Shown: positions 51,301 through 58,645 of the stretch, piece after piece | How positions within the stretch are numbered: the stretch's first letter is position 1 | Layout of the letters: every line of letters begins with the position of its first letter | NCBI GenBank assembly: GCA_002297365.1 | Contig: DBKT01000012.1 | Coordinates: 1 to 64,000 of the forward strand | From: Caryophanales bacterium UBA743 | GTDB lineage: Bacteria; Bacillota_I; Bacilli_A; RFN20; CAG-826 | DNA: 64,000 nucleotides | Direction: 5' to 3' | The notes under the pieces: model-generated | Databases searched by the model: none | Seen by the model: only the letters and a program-made list of their open reading frames with translations | What the model was told of the DNA's origin: nothing | Position numbers and translations under genes: made by a program

Positions 51301-52166
51301 AGTTTAAAACGACCTGCCCGGCCTAAGTCATAACGTTTTTCATCAAAGAAACGTTGAACTAAGAAATTAATCGTTCCTTCTTTGGTGACAGGTTCGCCCG
51401 GTTTTAATTTCTTAAAGATTTCGATCAAGGCTTTATTTGCATTGTCTCTCGCCTTGTCTTTATTGATGGTATTGACCAAAGCTTCGGAATCACCAAATAA
51501 ATCGGTGATATCTTCTTCAGAAAAGCCTAAGGCTTTGAAGATGATCGTCGCAGGCAATTTGTGCGAAGCGTTCTGCGAATGGTCAATATCGACGAAAATG
51601 AGTCCTTTGTTTGTGTTCTCGAATTCGATCCAGGTTCCTCTGGTAGGAATTAACTCGGCATGATACTCAACGCCTTTTTCATTTGGATTCTCAAAATAGG
51701 CGCCAGCGGAACGAATGATCTGAGAAACGACGACTTTTTCGGTGCCGTTGATAATGAAGGTACCACTGCTTGTCATCATTGGGACATCGCCCATGTAGAC
51801 TTCAGATTTTTTAATTTGGCCATCTTCTTTGTTTCTTAATAAGAGAGTGGCCTTCAGTTTGCTGCAATAGGTTAAATCTTCTTCTTTGCATTCAAGAGGC
51901 TTATATTCAGGCTCTTCAAAATGGCAGCTTTCGTATTCCAAAGAAATTGTTTCGTTATTGTTGACAATCGGGAATACTTCTCTAAAAACTTCGTCAATTC
52001 CGGTTTCTTTGAACCAATTGAAAGATTTGGTTTGGACAGCGACCAAGTAAGGAAGTTCCAAAGAGCCGGAAATCTTTCCGAAATTGACACGATGGTTAAG
52101 GCCGACAGGATAGTTCTTTCCGTTTGGGCCTGGGAATTCGGTTAGGAATTGTTTTTCATTTGGCAT
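48387..52166 (-). CDS. rpoB: RNA polymerase subunit beta
   Basis: 1259-residue catalytic subunit. The rifampicin-pocket region (FFNTSQLSQLMDQVNPLSEL, then KRRLSALGPGGL) and the C-terminal GGKAQNGGQRFGEMEVWAL block are intact. The Ser within QLSQLMDQ and the Asp, His/Lys, Ser positions that usually confer rifampicin sensitivity are mostly conserved, with Lys in place of the common His (ANKRRLSALG). An acidic tail of about 30 residues ends the protein. The ATG overlaps the end of the methyltransferase gene by 11 nt. Confidence 0.98.
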   Translation of the reverse strand: MPNEKQFLTEFPGPNGKNYPVGLNHRVNFGKISGSLELPYLVAVQTKSFNWFKETGIDEVFREVFPIVNNNETISLEYESCHFEEPEYKPLECKEEDLTYCSKLKATLLLRNKEDGQIKKSEVYMGDVPMMTSSGTFIINGTEKVVVSQIIRSAGAYFENPNEKGVEYHAELIPTRGTWIEFENTNKGLIFVDIDHSQNASHKLPATIIFKALGFSEEDITDLFGDSEALVNTINKDKARDNANKALIEIFKKLKPGEPVTKEGTINFLVQRFFDEKRYDLGRAGRFKLTQKLGIYGRLAGRVLAEPLISANGEIAMNKNGEAMVAGYTLTKEDVEMLRDEEFFEQGAMEKDLADKINPDFAIGSTKINIVKVHAKDKKSEKVVNIIGTSLELSGIIEGTKPLLCLAVPDILACFSYFENVREGIGSLDDIDNLGNRRVRCVGELLQNQFRMGLTKMSKTIIQRMNTTVDFSEAKPQAFVSIRPLTSSIHEFFNTSQLSQLMDQVNPLSELANKRRLSALGPGGLTRERTTMAVRDVHYTHYGRICPIETPEGQNVGLINNLSTYAKINKLGFIETPYRKVFKITDKDGITHVYVSDEAEYLSADDEKGLYIAEANMNTSEPMELTIDGKKEIVKEILDDEVVSRHDDDNIIVSKQLISYVDVSPKQIVSVAAACIPFLEHDDSTRALMGANMQRQALPLLQPELPYVATGMERSVAHDSGLAVVAREDGLVTYVDSTEITVKEEEGEHTYFLRKFERSNQGTCINQTPIVHEGDQIKKGDVIADGPSMKNGELALGHNLLIAYMTWNGYNYEDAVIMSEKMIKDDTYTSIHIEVYDVECREIKGGDSEEITRDIPNVGEDAKKYLDERGIIIPGAEVKEGDILVGKTTPKGRVDPTPEEKLLMSIFAEKVNEAKDTSLRVPHGGQGIVLKVKCFSRRHKDPLAPGVIEKIRVYIIQKRKISEGDKMSGRHGNKGVISKILPVEDMPFLPDGTPIDMMLSPMGVPSRMNIGQVFEVQLGLACRKLNMRVATPVFDGLTSEEISKLMVQAGLSSDGKTILYDGQTGERYPERIAVGVQYMIKLNHMVDDKLHARSVGPYSLITLQPLGGKAQNGGQRFGEMEVWALEAYGAAHTLQEMMTIKSDDRVGRRKTYEAIIKGNPLPKAGMPEAFKVFTKELKGLCMDVTLYDKSGETINMDNLVKDALIEERKINSAIRNLSSNHGNVSEDETPEEEENSLDDTLQSAAEEGLTTTSDLSHNE

Positions 52167-52782
52167 TGATACTGCTCCTTTTAAATGATGATTGAATGAC
52201 GTAATAACCTTTTTTGCGAGCTAACACATTGACCGAAGGGAAGATCGTTTCTAGATGTTCCTTCACAGAGAGAGCTCCTTGTTCTTTACGAATGACGATG
52301 ATTAAGGAAGCATTCTCATTCATGTGAGATGGCGCTTCGTCATAAATACGGTAAGTGACTCGTTTTCCCGCTCTTATCGGTGGGTTAGAGATTATCGAAT
52401 CATAGGTGGAGTGTATGTTGAGGTAAACGTCGCTATGAACGATCTCGGTTTGAGAGGAGACGCCAAGATGTTTGGCGTTTCTTTCGCAAAGCTCGAGGGC
52501 CCGGTCATTAATATCCGCAAGCGTAACTTGTTTCTCCGGGTCGAGGTGAGCGAGGATGAGTCCTATCGGTCCCGCTCCACACCCAAGGTCAAGTGTTCTT
52601 TTTCCAAGAGGAATTCGGTTTTCGAGAATTGTTTTTAGCAATAATTCCGTTCCGAAATCCAGTTTGTTTTTAGAAAACACTCCTTTGTCGCTAAAGAAGG
52701 AGTAATGCTCATTAAGAAGATCAAACTCAATAGTGATGCTTTGATGTTCCATTCCTTCCACGTTATCGAAGTATTGGGGCAT
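52156..52782 (-). CDS. RsmC-like rRNA methyltransferase (YbxB type)
   Basis: SAM-dependent class I methyltransferase, 208 residues, with motif I LDLGCGAGPIG (about 64-74), acidic LADIND and catalytic SNPPIRAGK (about 132-140), the NPP form that methylates exocyclic amino groups of guanine. The gene sits between rplL and rpoB exactly as ybxB does in Bacillus. Probably acts on 16S rRNA. The leader (52783-52871) contains a hairpin that partly terminates transcription from rplJL. Confidence 0.9.
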   Translation of the reverse strand: MPQYFDNVEGMEHQSITIEFDLLNEHYSFFSDKGVFSKNKLDFGTELLLKTILENRIPLGKRTLDLGCGAGPIGLILAHLDPEKQVTLADINDRALELCERNAKHLGVSSQTEIVHSDVYLNIHSTYDSIISNPPIRAGKRVTYRIYDEAPSHMNENASLIIVIRKEQGALSVKEHLETIFPSVNVLARKKGYYVIQSSFKRSSINAK

Positions 52783-52801
52783 TTTTTCTTTCTCCTTTAA
52801 A

Positions 52802-52847
52802 GCGTCAAAACCCTACCCACAGGCGACGAGTAGTCCATGGGCAGGGT
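52802..52847 (-). terminator. Attenuator-like hairpin between rplL and rpoB
   Basis: Ten-base-pair stem (arms 52838-52847 and 52810-52819, ACCCTGCCCA with one G-T pair) around an 18-nt loop, followed by TTTTGACG. The short T run suggests partial termination, the usual way to lower rpoBC relative to ribosomal protein output. Confidence 0.7.
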
Positions 52848-52871
52848 AAAAATCAAAATTGGGAAACGAAA

Positions 52872-53255
52872 CTATTTGATTTCCGCTTCGGCACCAGCAT
52901 CGGTGAGAGTCTTCTTGTAAGCTTCTGCTTCGACAGGAGAGATCTTCTCTTTGATGGCGACTGGAGCAGCATCGACGAGTTTCTTCGCATCCATTAAGCC
53001 TAAACCAGTGATGGTTTGGACAACTTTGATAACAGCGACTTTGCCAGCGGTTCCAAGTCCCTTTAAGAATAAGGAGACTTCGGTTGGTCCTTTGGCGACT
53101 GGGCCTTCTTCTTCAGCTGGAGCGGCAGCGGCAGTTGGAGCAGCGGCGGTAACGCCGAATTCAGCACAAACGGCATCGACAAGAGCCTTGAGCTCAAGGG
53201 CGGTCATTTGTTTAAGGGTGTCAATGATTTGTTCATTAGTTAATTTTTCAGCCAT
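52872..53255 (-). CDS. rplL: 50S ribosomal protein L7/L12
   Basis: Stalk protein of 127 residues: N-terminal dimerisation helices, an Ala/Pro/Glu-rich hinge (APTAAAAPAEEE) and the C-terminal factor-binding domain (GKVAVIKVVQTITGLGLMDAKKLVD). AGGAGG is 8 nt before the ATG. Co-transcribed with rplJ, 19 nt downstream of it. Confidence 0.98.
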   Translation of the reverse strand: MAEKLTNEQIIDTLKQMTALELKALVDAVCAEFGVTAAAPTAAAAPAEEEGPVAKGPTEVSLFLKGLGTAGKVAVIKVVQTITGLGLMDAKKLVDAAPVAIKEKISPVEAEAYKKTLTDAGAEAEIK

Positions 53256-53274
53256 TGTTTTTTCCTCCTAGAAA

Positions 53275-53784
53275 TTAGTTGGCTGCTGGGGCTTCCGCTC
53301 CAGCCTTTTCGTTAATCGAGTTAACGACTCTGGCAAAGCCAGCGATAGGTTCGTTGAGAACCATGCAGAACATAGAGAGCAATGCTTCCTTGGTAGGGAG
53401 TTTTGCGACTTCTTTCATGCCTTTAGCGTCTACGACTTTCCCTTCGACGAGGCCACCGCGTAAAACGAGGTGTTCGTGGTAACGGGCGAATTTGTAGAGG
53501 ATTTTGGCAGCGCTAGTAACATCTTCAGAGAAGACTAACGCATTCGGTCCTTCAAGAACATCATCTAAGCCGGTGATTCCTTCATCAGAGAGAGCGCGAC
53601 GGATTAAGGTATTCTTGTAAACACCCATCTTGGCGTTTTTCTCAGCTAGGCTACGACGGAGTTCCATTGTTTCCGCAACAGTTAAGCCTTGATAAGAAAC
53701 AATAGCGATGGTCTTGCTGGATTTTAAGCCTTCGGAAATTTCCTTGACGGAATTTTTCTTAGCTTGAAGTGCAGTTGCATTCAT
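53275..53784 (-). CDS. rplJ: 50S ribosomal protein L10
   Basis: Stalk base protein of 169 residues (MNATALQAKKNSVKEISEGL..., GLTVAETMELRRSL, KNTLIRRAL) that carries the L7/L12 dimers. With L12 it is the repressor of this transcript, and the leader has the corresponding kink-turn structure (53853-53899). Confidence 0.98.
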   Translation of the reverse strand: MNATALQAKKNSVKEISEGLKSSKTIAIVSYQGLTVAETMELRRSLAEKNAKMGVYKNTLIRRALSDEGITGLDDVLEGPNALVFSEDVTSAAKILYKFARYHEHLVLRGGLVEGKVVDAKGMKEVAKLPTKEALLSMFCMVLNEPIAGFARVVNSINEKAGAEAPAAN

Positions 53785-53789
53785 ACTGT

Positions 53790-53930
53790 GTTCCTCCTTT
53801 CTTAATATATATGTGAAGCTTGGTATAACTAGTGAGTTATGTGAATTTGTAACCTCAGCAACGTGGATTATTAAGACATATGTCCGTTGCTATCTTAGGA
53901 ATAACAAGCAATTCACCGAATTGGTGGCCA
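53790..53930 (-). ncRNA. L10 leader (autoregulatory rplJL 5' leader)
   Basis: On the minus strand CCTAAGATAGCAACG (53885-53899) pairs with CGTTGCTGAGG (53853-53863): a 7-bp helix AGCAACG/CGTTGCT, an asymmetric AAGAT/GA internal loop and a CCT/AGG clamp. This is the kink-turn shape bound by L10(L12)4 in Firmicute rplJ leaders. It sits in the rplA-rplJ gap just upstream of the rplJ ribosome site. The promoter within the gap was not clear. Confidence 0.75.
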
Positions 53931-53933
53931 GAA

Positions 53934-54623
53934 TTAGTTTCTGGTTGGGAAGGTAATTTTCATACCTGGACCCATGGTGGTGTGAACCACTGCGGTCTTG
54001 ATATAAATACCTTTGACGGATGCTGGACGGGATTTCACAATAGCGTCGATCATGGCTTGCATATTGTCGACGATGTCAGCTTCAGGGAAGGAGACACGGG
54101 CGATGGAAACGTTGAGATTGCCATCCTTGTCGACACGGTAAGAAATCTTACCTTTCTTAATCTCGGTGATGGCTTTGCCAATCTCCATGGAGACGGTGCC
54201 AGTCTTTGGGTTTGGCATTAAGCCTTTAGGGCCTAAGAGACGACCCATTTTTCCGAGCTCGCCCATCATATCTGGGGTAGCGACGATGATGTCGAATCCA
54301 AACCAGTTTTCGTTTTGGATCTTTTCAAGCATCTCTTTGCCACCGACAAAGTCAGCGCCAGCAGTTTTCGCTTCTTCTTGCTTCACGTTGGTGACGGCGA
54401 GAATTTTCTTGGTTTTGCCATTTCCATGAGGAAGAACCAAGGTTCCACGGATTAATTGATCAGCCAAGGTTGGGTTCACGTTTAACGCGAAGGAAATATC
54501 AACGGTGGAATCAAATTTCGTGATGCTGGTCTTCTTTAGAAGAGCAGCGGCTTCTTCGAGGGTGTATTCCTTGTTTTCGTCAACAAGTTTCTTAGCAGCA
54601 ATATATTTCTTTCCTTGTTTCAT
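53934..54623 (-). CDS. rplA: 50S ribosomal protein L1
   Basis: L1 stalk protein of 229 residues with the conserved SITKFDSTVDISFALNV and LGPKGLMPNPKTGTV segments. Also the translational repressor of its operon in many bacteria; a matching structure lies in the rplK leader. Starts 15 nt after rplK. Confidence 0.98.
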   Translation of the reverse strand: MKQGKKYIAAKKLVDENKEYTLEEAAALLKKTSITKFDSTVDISFALNVNPTLADQLIRGTLVLPHGNGKTKKILAVTNVKQEEAKTAGADFVGGKEMLEKIQNENWFGFDIIVATPDMMGELGKMGRLLGPKGLMPNPKTGTVSMEIGKAITEIKKGKISYRVDKDGNLNVSIARVSFPEADIVDNMQAMIDAIVKSRPASVKGIYIKTAVVHTTMGPGMKITFPTRN

Positions 54624-54638
54624 ACTGGTGCTCCCTCA

Positions 54639-55055
54639 TTATTTTGCATCGACTGTGACGCCCATTTGGCGAGCACTGCCGGCAACGATCTTTTTCGCAG
54701 CTTCGATGTCATTGGCGTTAAGATCAGGCATCTTGTATTGCGCGATTTCCTCAAGTTGAGCTTGAGAGATATGTCCCACTTTGGTTTTGTTCGGGACGCC
54801 AGAACCTTTGCTGATTCCAGCAGCTTTGAGAATCAAATCGGTGACTGGCGTCGTTTTGATGACGAAGTCATAGGATTTGTCTTCATAAGCGGTGATGATG
54901 ACAGGAACCGTGGTTCCTTTTCTGTCGGCCGTTTTTGCATTGAAGTCAGTGCAGAATTTGGCCATTTGAACGCCTGCGGAAGCAAGCTTTGGTCCTGGAT
55001 GGGCATCTCCACCTGGGAGTTCCATCTTAAGGACTTTGACGATTTTCTTTGCCAT
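54639..55055 (-). CDS. rplK: 50S ribosomal protein L11
   Basis: GTPase-centre protein of 138 residues, with PGPKLASAGVQM in the N-terminal domain and the rRNA-binding C-terminal domain. Slightly shorter at the N-terminus than Bacillus L11. AAGGAGG precedes the ATG. Heads the rplK-rplA unit, with a good promoter and a structured leader. Confidence 0.98.
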   Translation of the reverse strand: MAKKIVKVLKMELPGGDAHPGPKLASAGVQMAKFCTDFNAKTADRKGTTVPVIITAYEDKSYDFVIKTTPVTDLILKAAGISKGSGVPNKTKVGHISQAQLEEIAQYKMPDLNANDIEAAKKIVAGSARQMGVTVDAK

Positions 55056-55079
55056 ATTGTCCTCCTTAAATGACGATAT

Positions 55080-55143
55080 GCAGTGGCTTAAACGAACCCT
55101 CGTCGGAAGGCTCTACCACGCTGCACGCTAAAATACGCGTGCT
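55080..55143 (-). ncRNA. Candidate L1-binding leader of rplK-rplA
   Basis: On the minus strand GCAG-CGTGGTAGAGCC ... GGTTCGTTTAAGCCAC-TGC folds with GCAG/CTGC and TGG/CCA closing an asymmetric loop, matching in form the L1 recognition stem of rplK leaders (GTGGNAG...TTTA.CCAC). A second stem GCACGC/GCGTGC (55123-55142) overlaps its 5' side and is mutually exclusive for a few bases. Confidence 0.55.
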
Positions 55144-55148
55144 CAAGT

Positions 55149-55177
55149 ATTATACGTGCGCGGGAAAGGCTTTACAA
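55149..55177 (-). promoter_or_regulatory. Promoter of rplK-rplA
   Basis: -35 TTGTAA (55172-55177), 17-nt spacer, -10 TATAAT (55149-55154). A 7-bp palindromic hairpin (TTGTGCA-CAA-TGCACAA, 55203-55219) lies 25 nt further upstream. Confidence 0.8.
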
Positions 55178-55252
55178 CCGCAATTTTTATAAGTGAATTT
55201 TTTTGTGCACAATGCACAATTTTATCAAACAATCGTCAATTCCAAAGAGGTT

Positions 55253-57166
55253 TCATTTGACCTTATATGCCAGTAAGGAAACGGAGCTTGCAACCATAAG
55301 AAGCGTCACGCCAGTATCAGCAAAAACCGCAATCATGAGAGGGAAGGAGGGAATCAAGATGGAACAAACGGCAATGGCCAATTTGATAAAAAGAGAGGCA
55401 ACGACGTTGAATAGGGCTCTATTTCTTGTGGCTTTGGCGATTTTCTTGGCGGTGACTATCTTTGAGATATCGTCGTTCATGATAACGATATTGGCATTTT
55501 CCACGGCGAGATCGCTTCCGACCCCGCCCATTGCGATGCCCACGTCCGCAAGAGCGATGCTTGGCGCGTCATTGATGCCATCACCAACGTAAGCCACCGC
55601 CTTTTCTCCAGTCAGTTTTTCCTTCAATGCGGCCGTTTTTTCTTCTGGGAGAAGTTCGGAATGGACTTCGTCGATTTGAAGTTCAGAAGCTACCCTTGAT
55701 GCGTTTTCTTTTTTATCCCCCGTCAGCATGATCGACTTCACTCCCATTCCATGGAGAGCTTGGATTGTTTTGAAAGAGTTTTCTTTAATTTCGTCGTTCA
55801 AAAGGAGATACCCTCTATATTTTCCATCCATTGCAAGATAGACGATGGTCCCCACCGCATCCGCTTTTGCAAAGGAAACGTTGTTTTCTTTAAGAAGCTT
55901 TTCGTTCCCCGCTAAGAGCTTATGGCCATCATAAGTGAGAATCTCTCCATATCCCGCTTTTTCGGTATATTCAGAAATTTTCTCGCTATAGGGCGCAAGA
56001 TTTCTTTCCCCGACGATGGCTTTGGCGATAGGGTGGTTGGAGCGAGATTCCGCAGCAATCATGTATTCTTGAAATTTTTCGAGGGGAATACCTACTGGAT
56101 GATATTCTTCGACGATGAATTTCCCATACGTTAATGTGCCCGTCTTATCCGTGACAAGCATGCCTAAACGGTTAAGCTCATCAAAATAGGATCCCCCCTT
56201 GACAATGATGCCGTATTTTGAAGCGAGACCAATTCCGGCGAAATAAGCAAGAGGGACAGAGACAACCACTGCGCAAGGGCAGGAAATAACCAAGATAGAA
56301 ACGCCGATGCGAATCCATTCTTTCCATGTTTCGAGATTATCCATTCCGATGCAAAGAGGGGGGATTATGGCCATAAGAAGAGCGATCATTACCACGATTG
56401 GGGTGTAAATCTTAGCGAATTTTGTGATGAATTTGTCCGCTTTCGATTTAGCGCCATTGCTTTCTTCCACCAAAGCGATAATCCTGCTAACCGTGAAATC
56501 TTCGTAAGATTTATTTACACGTACTTGGAGGGAACCGCTTTTAAGAATGGTTCCTGAATTTACAAAACCCCCTTCTTTTTTCGTCACCAAATTAAATTCT
56601 CCGGTCAAGGAAGACATGTCAATGTCTCCGTTTCCTGAAAGAATCACGCCGTCTGCAGGAACGATTTCACCGACTTTTACGAGGATTTCATCGCCAACGG
56701 AAAGATTCTTCGGATCGACGGAAATGATTTTCCCATCCTTTAAAAGAGAGGCTCTTTTGGCTCTAAGCCCCACGGCATTCGTGATGGCTTCATGGCTTTT
56801 ATCCGTTGCCAAGTCTTCGAAAATATCGCCAAGCTGGAAAAGGAAGGCGACCATGAATGCCTCAAAGAATTCATTGCCGAAAATTTCGTTTTCGTCTTTG
56901 CCAAAAAGCCGAAGGCAGAAAGCGCCGATAGAGGCGATAAGCATCAACATGTTCTCATCAAAGGGATTCTTTTCTTTGATGAGGGATTGAAAGGCCTTGT
57001 ATGCAATGTCATAGCCAACGATAAGCCATGCGATGGCCATGACAGCAAAATTCACCCAAACGCCGAAATTTGTTTCGTTTAGATAGAAAAGACCCAACAA
57101 AGCGAGAATCAGGGCGATGGCTAAGCGGATGGAATTAATGAGTATTTCCTTCTTTTCTTCAGACAT
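55253..57166 (-). CDS. P1B-type heavy-metal exporting ATPase (Zn/Cd type)
   Basis: Membrane ATPase that pumps divalent metal out of the cell, 637 residues from the ATG at 57166. TGE at 188-190 (actuator), CPC at 296-298 in the transport helix, DKTGTLT with phosphorylated Asp340, GDGINDAPS hinge, and in the last helices Lys plus ADTG, the signature of Zn/Cd/Pb exporters (P1B-2). There is no N-terminal HMA or Cys/His-rich metal domain. The gene begins 1 nt after the arsR stop and is controlled with it from the operator-rich promoter. Product likely a ZntA/CadA-type pump; exact metal unproven. Confidence 0.9.
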   Translation of the reverse strand: MSEEKKEILINSIRLAIALILALLGLFYLNETNFGVWVNFAVMAIAWLIVGYDIAYKAFQSLIKEKNPFDENMLMLIASIGAFCLRLFGKDENEIFGNEFFEAFMVAFLFQLGDIFEDLATDKSHEAITNAVGLRAKRASLLKDGKIISVDPKNLSVGDEILVKVGEIVPADGVILSGNGDIDMSSLTGEFNLVTKKEGGFVNSGTILKSGSLQVRVNKSYEDFTVSRIIALVEESNGAKSKADKFITKFAKIYTPIVVMIALLMAIIPPLCIGMDNLETWKEWIRIGVSILVISCPCAVVVSVPLAYFAGIGLASKYGIIVKGGSYFDELNRLGMLVTDKTGTLTYGKFIVEEYHPVGIPLEKFQEYMIAAESRSNHPIAKAIVGERNLAPYSEKISEYTEKAGYGEILTYDGHKLLAGNEKLLKENNVSFAKADAVGTIVYLAMDGKYRGYLLLNDEIKENSFKTIQALHGMGVKSIMLTGDKKENASRVASELQIDEVHSELLPEEKTAALKEKLTGEKAVAYVGDGINDAPSIALADVGIAMGGVGSDLAVENANIVIMNDDISKIVTAKKIAKATRNRALFNVVASLFIKLAIAVCSILIPSFPLMIAVFADTGVTLLMVASSVSLLAYKVK

Positions 57167-57167
57167 G

Positions 57168-57473
57168 CTATTCTCCCTTTTTCTCACTGGCGTGCTCATA
57201 TACGACTTGAATGAGTTCGTTAATATGATGATCGGAAAGAATGTAGAAGGACTTTCTCCCCTCCTTACGAACGCTTACCAAACGATGTTTCCTCAAGACC
57301 TCTAACTGATGAGAAACGAGGGATTGCGAAGCTCCGACGAGAGTAACGATTTCACCGACGTTATGTTCCTCCTCTGCAATCGATAACATAATCTTTAAGC
57401 GAGTCGAATCGCTTGCGACGCTAAGCAAATCTTCCATCGCGTCAAGAATTTTTTCGCTGGGTAATGAAGACAT
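57168..57473 (-). CDS. ArsR/SmtB-family zinc-type metal sensor repressor
   Basis: A 101-residue winged-helix repressor that leaves DNA when metal binds. HTH: NVGEIVTLVGASQSLVSHQLEVL (about 38-60). The C-terminal helix holds D81, H83, H94 and E97, an exact DxH(x10)HxxE alpha-5 site as in the Zn sensors CzrA and SmtB; no Cys of the alpha-3 type (the As/Cd/Pb site) is present. The gene precedes the exporting ATPase and follows a promoter with three ATATGAA/TTCATAT dyads, so it should repress both genes until zinc rises. GAAGGAAG about 7 nt upstream. Confidence 0.92.
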   Translation of the reverse strand: MSSLPSEKILDAMEDLLSVASDSTRLKIMLSIAEEEHNVGEIVTLVGASQSLVSHQLEVLRKHRLVSVRKEGRKSFYILSDHHINELIQVVYEHASEKKGE

Positions 57474-57559
57474 ATATGAACTTCCTTCATATTTACAGCA
57501 ATGATTATAATGAATGGTTATTCATATATCAATATAAATATGAAAGATTGTTCATATTT
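57474..57559 (-). promoter_or_regulatory. Zinc-responsive promoter with three operator dyads
   Basis: -35 TTGATA (57527-57532), 17-nt spacer, -10 TATAAT (57504-57509). Dyads: AAATATGAA/TTCATATTT (57536-57544 and 57551-57559, upstream), ATGAAT/ATTCAT (57510-57515 and 57520-57525, in the spacer) and ATATGAA/TTCATAT (57474-57480 and 57486-57492, in the leader, abutting the ATG). The half-site resembles SmtB/CzrA operators. Confidence 0.8.
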
Positions 57560-57562
57560 AAA

Positions 57563-57597
57563 AGGAAAGAAAAAGAGCCCCTATTTAAGGGCTCTTT
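57563..57597 (-). terminator. Terminator of nusG
   Basis: Nine-base-pair stem AAAGAGCCC / GGGCTCTTT (57589-57597 and 57572-57580), 8-nt loop, followed by TTCTTTCC on the minus strand. Confidence 0.88.
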
Positions 57598-57608
57598 GCC
57601 GGCATGAA

Positions 57609-58169
57609 TTAGATTTTCTCGATTTCAGAGAATTCGACATCCACAGGGGTGCTACGCCCAAAGAAGACGGTATTAACGCGGCAGGCGCCAGTGTCTTTAT
57701 CAATGGACATGATCTTGCCCTCCGTTCCTTCGAGAGGTCCAGAGATAATTTTAACATTGTCGCCAACGTTATAACGATCATACATCGACTCATCAACGAG
57801 ACCCATTCTCTTTAAGACGGGTTCAATCTCTTCACGGGAAATTGGAGTAGGCATCTTGCCTCCGCCACTGGAACCGGCAATGCCAGTAACCCCAGGGGTG
57901 TTACGAACAACGAACCAGGATTGGGTGGTCATAATCATTTCAACGAAGATGTAGCCTGGATAGAGATTTTTGATTTTCACCTTTCCGTTAGGGAGACCAG
58001 TTTCCTTATCGATGCATTTTTCTTCGTATTCGGCGACCAAAACACGAAAAATATAGTCTTCCATGTTCATGGTTTTGATACGGTTTTTCAGATTCTCTGC
58101 TGTTTTCGCTTCGTGAGCAGAATAGGTATTAACGATATACCAATGTTTTTCGGCTAATTCTGTTGCCAT
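57609..58169 (-). CDS. nusG: Transcription elongation/antitermination factor NusG
   Basis: RNA polymerase-binding factor of 186 residues: NGN domain starting KHWYIVNTYSAHEAKTAENL, the conserved YPGYIFVEM, a WFVVRNTPGVTGI segment, and a C-terminal KOW domain (VGDNVKIISGPLEGTEGKI). Follows secE after 3 nt. Confidence 0.97.
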   Translation of the reverse strand: MATELAEKHWYIVNTYSAHEAKTAENLKNRIKTMNMEDYIFRVLVAEYEEKCIDKETGLPNGKVKIKNLYPGYIFVEMIMTTQSWFVVRNTPGVTGIAGSSGGGKMPTPISREEIEPVLKRMGLVDESMYDRYNVGDNVKIISGPLEGTEGKIMSIDKDTGACRVNTVFFGRSTPVDVEFSEIEKI

Positions 58170-58172
58170 GTT

Positions 58173-58364
58173 TTATCCTCCAAAAGCGGCTTTCAATTGT
58201 TCGATGATTTTGGCTGCGGCTAAATCTTCCAGGGAAAGAAAGATAGCTGCGAAAAGCGCGATCACGACAACAACGGCGATGGTTTGCCAAAGCACGTCAC
58301 GCTTAGGCCAGCGAACGCGTTTGCCTTCGCGAACGACCTCTTTCATGTATCTAATTGGGTTCAT
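58173..58364 (-). CDS. secE: Preprotein translocase subunit SecE
   Basis: A 63-residue single-spanning protein of the SecYEG channel. Cytoplasmic amphipathic helix with RVRWPKRDVLWQT, then one hydrophobic helix (about 28-45) and a short outer tail. Between rpmG and nusG, the standard order. Confidence 0.95.
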   Translation of the reverse strand: MNPIRYMKEVVREGKRVRWPKRDVLWQTIAVVVVIALFAAIFLSLEDLAAAKIIEQLKAAFGG

Positions 58365-58379
58365 TGCTTCTCCTTCCCG

Positions 58380-58529
58380 TTACTTGCTCTCTTTATGCAA
58401 AGTATATCTGCCACAATGAGGGCAGAATTTTTTCAGTTCCAAACGACGAGGGTCATCATTACGCTTAGTAACCTGATAGTTTCTCGAGAGACAATCGGAA
58501 CAAACTAAGAATACCTTTTCTCTTGCCAT
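58380..58529 (-). CDS. rpmG: 50S ribosomal protein L33
   Basis: A 49-residue ribosomal protein of the zinc-binding form, with CSDC (10-13) and CPHC (36-39), and the expected NYQVTKRNDDPRRLELKKFC core. Located 15 nt before secE, as in other Firmicutes. Presence of the Cys pairs means it is the zinc-dependent paralogue rather than the zinc-independent one. Confidence 0.95.
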   Translation of the reverse strand: MAREKVFLVCSDCLSRNYQVTKRNDDPRRLELKKFCPHCGRYTLHKESK

Positions 58530-58569
58530 GCCTTCAGAACCTCAAATTCCTAATGAAAGAATTCACTAA

Positions 58570-58592
58570 GAAAAAAGCGAAGATTGCTTCGC
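58570..58592 (-). terminator. Terminator just downstream of a candidate rpmG promoter
   Basis: GCGAAG / CTTCGC (58587-58592 and 58577-58582), loop CAAT on the minus strand, then TTTTTTCTT. Its left arm overlaps the right arm of CGCCCCT/AGGGGCG around 58590-58617, so the two hairpins compete. Confidence 0.75.
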
Positions 58593-58598
58593 CCCTAT

Positions 58599-58627
58599 AA
58601 TATAAAGCCAAGGGGCGCATATCGCAA
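58599..58627 (-). promoter_or_regulatory. Candidate promoter of rpmG-secE-nusG
   Basis: -35 TTGCGA (58622-58627), 17-nt spacer, -10 TATATT (58599-58604). Its predicted start is only a few bases before the terminator hairpin, implying attenuation, or else the hairpin serves only the sigma-factor transcript. Confidence 0.5.
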
Positions 58628-58645
58628 ACGATTTCTTTAGAAATC

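Noticed and set aside
53880..54221. Plus-strand frame opposite rplA and the L10 leader
   Set aside because: Shadow of rplA; no promoter or RBS.
55203..55219. TTGTGCA-CAA-TGCACAA hairpin as terminator of the metal ATPase
   Set aside because: It lies downstream of the ATPase stop, but on the minus strand it is followed by A residues rather than T; the T run is on the plus-strand side where no gene ends.
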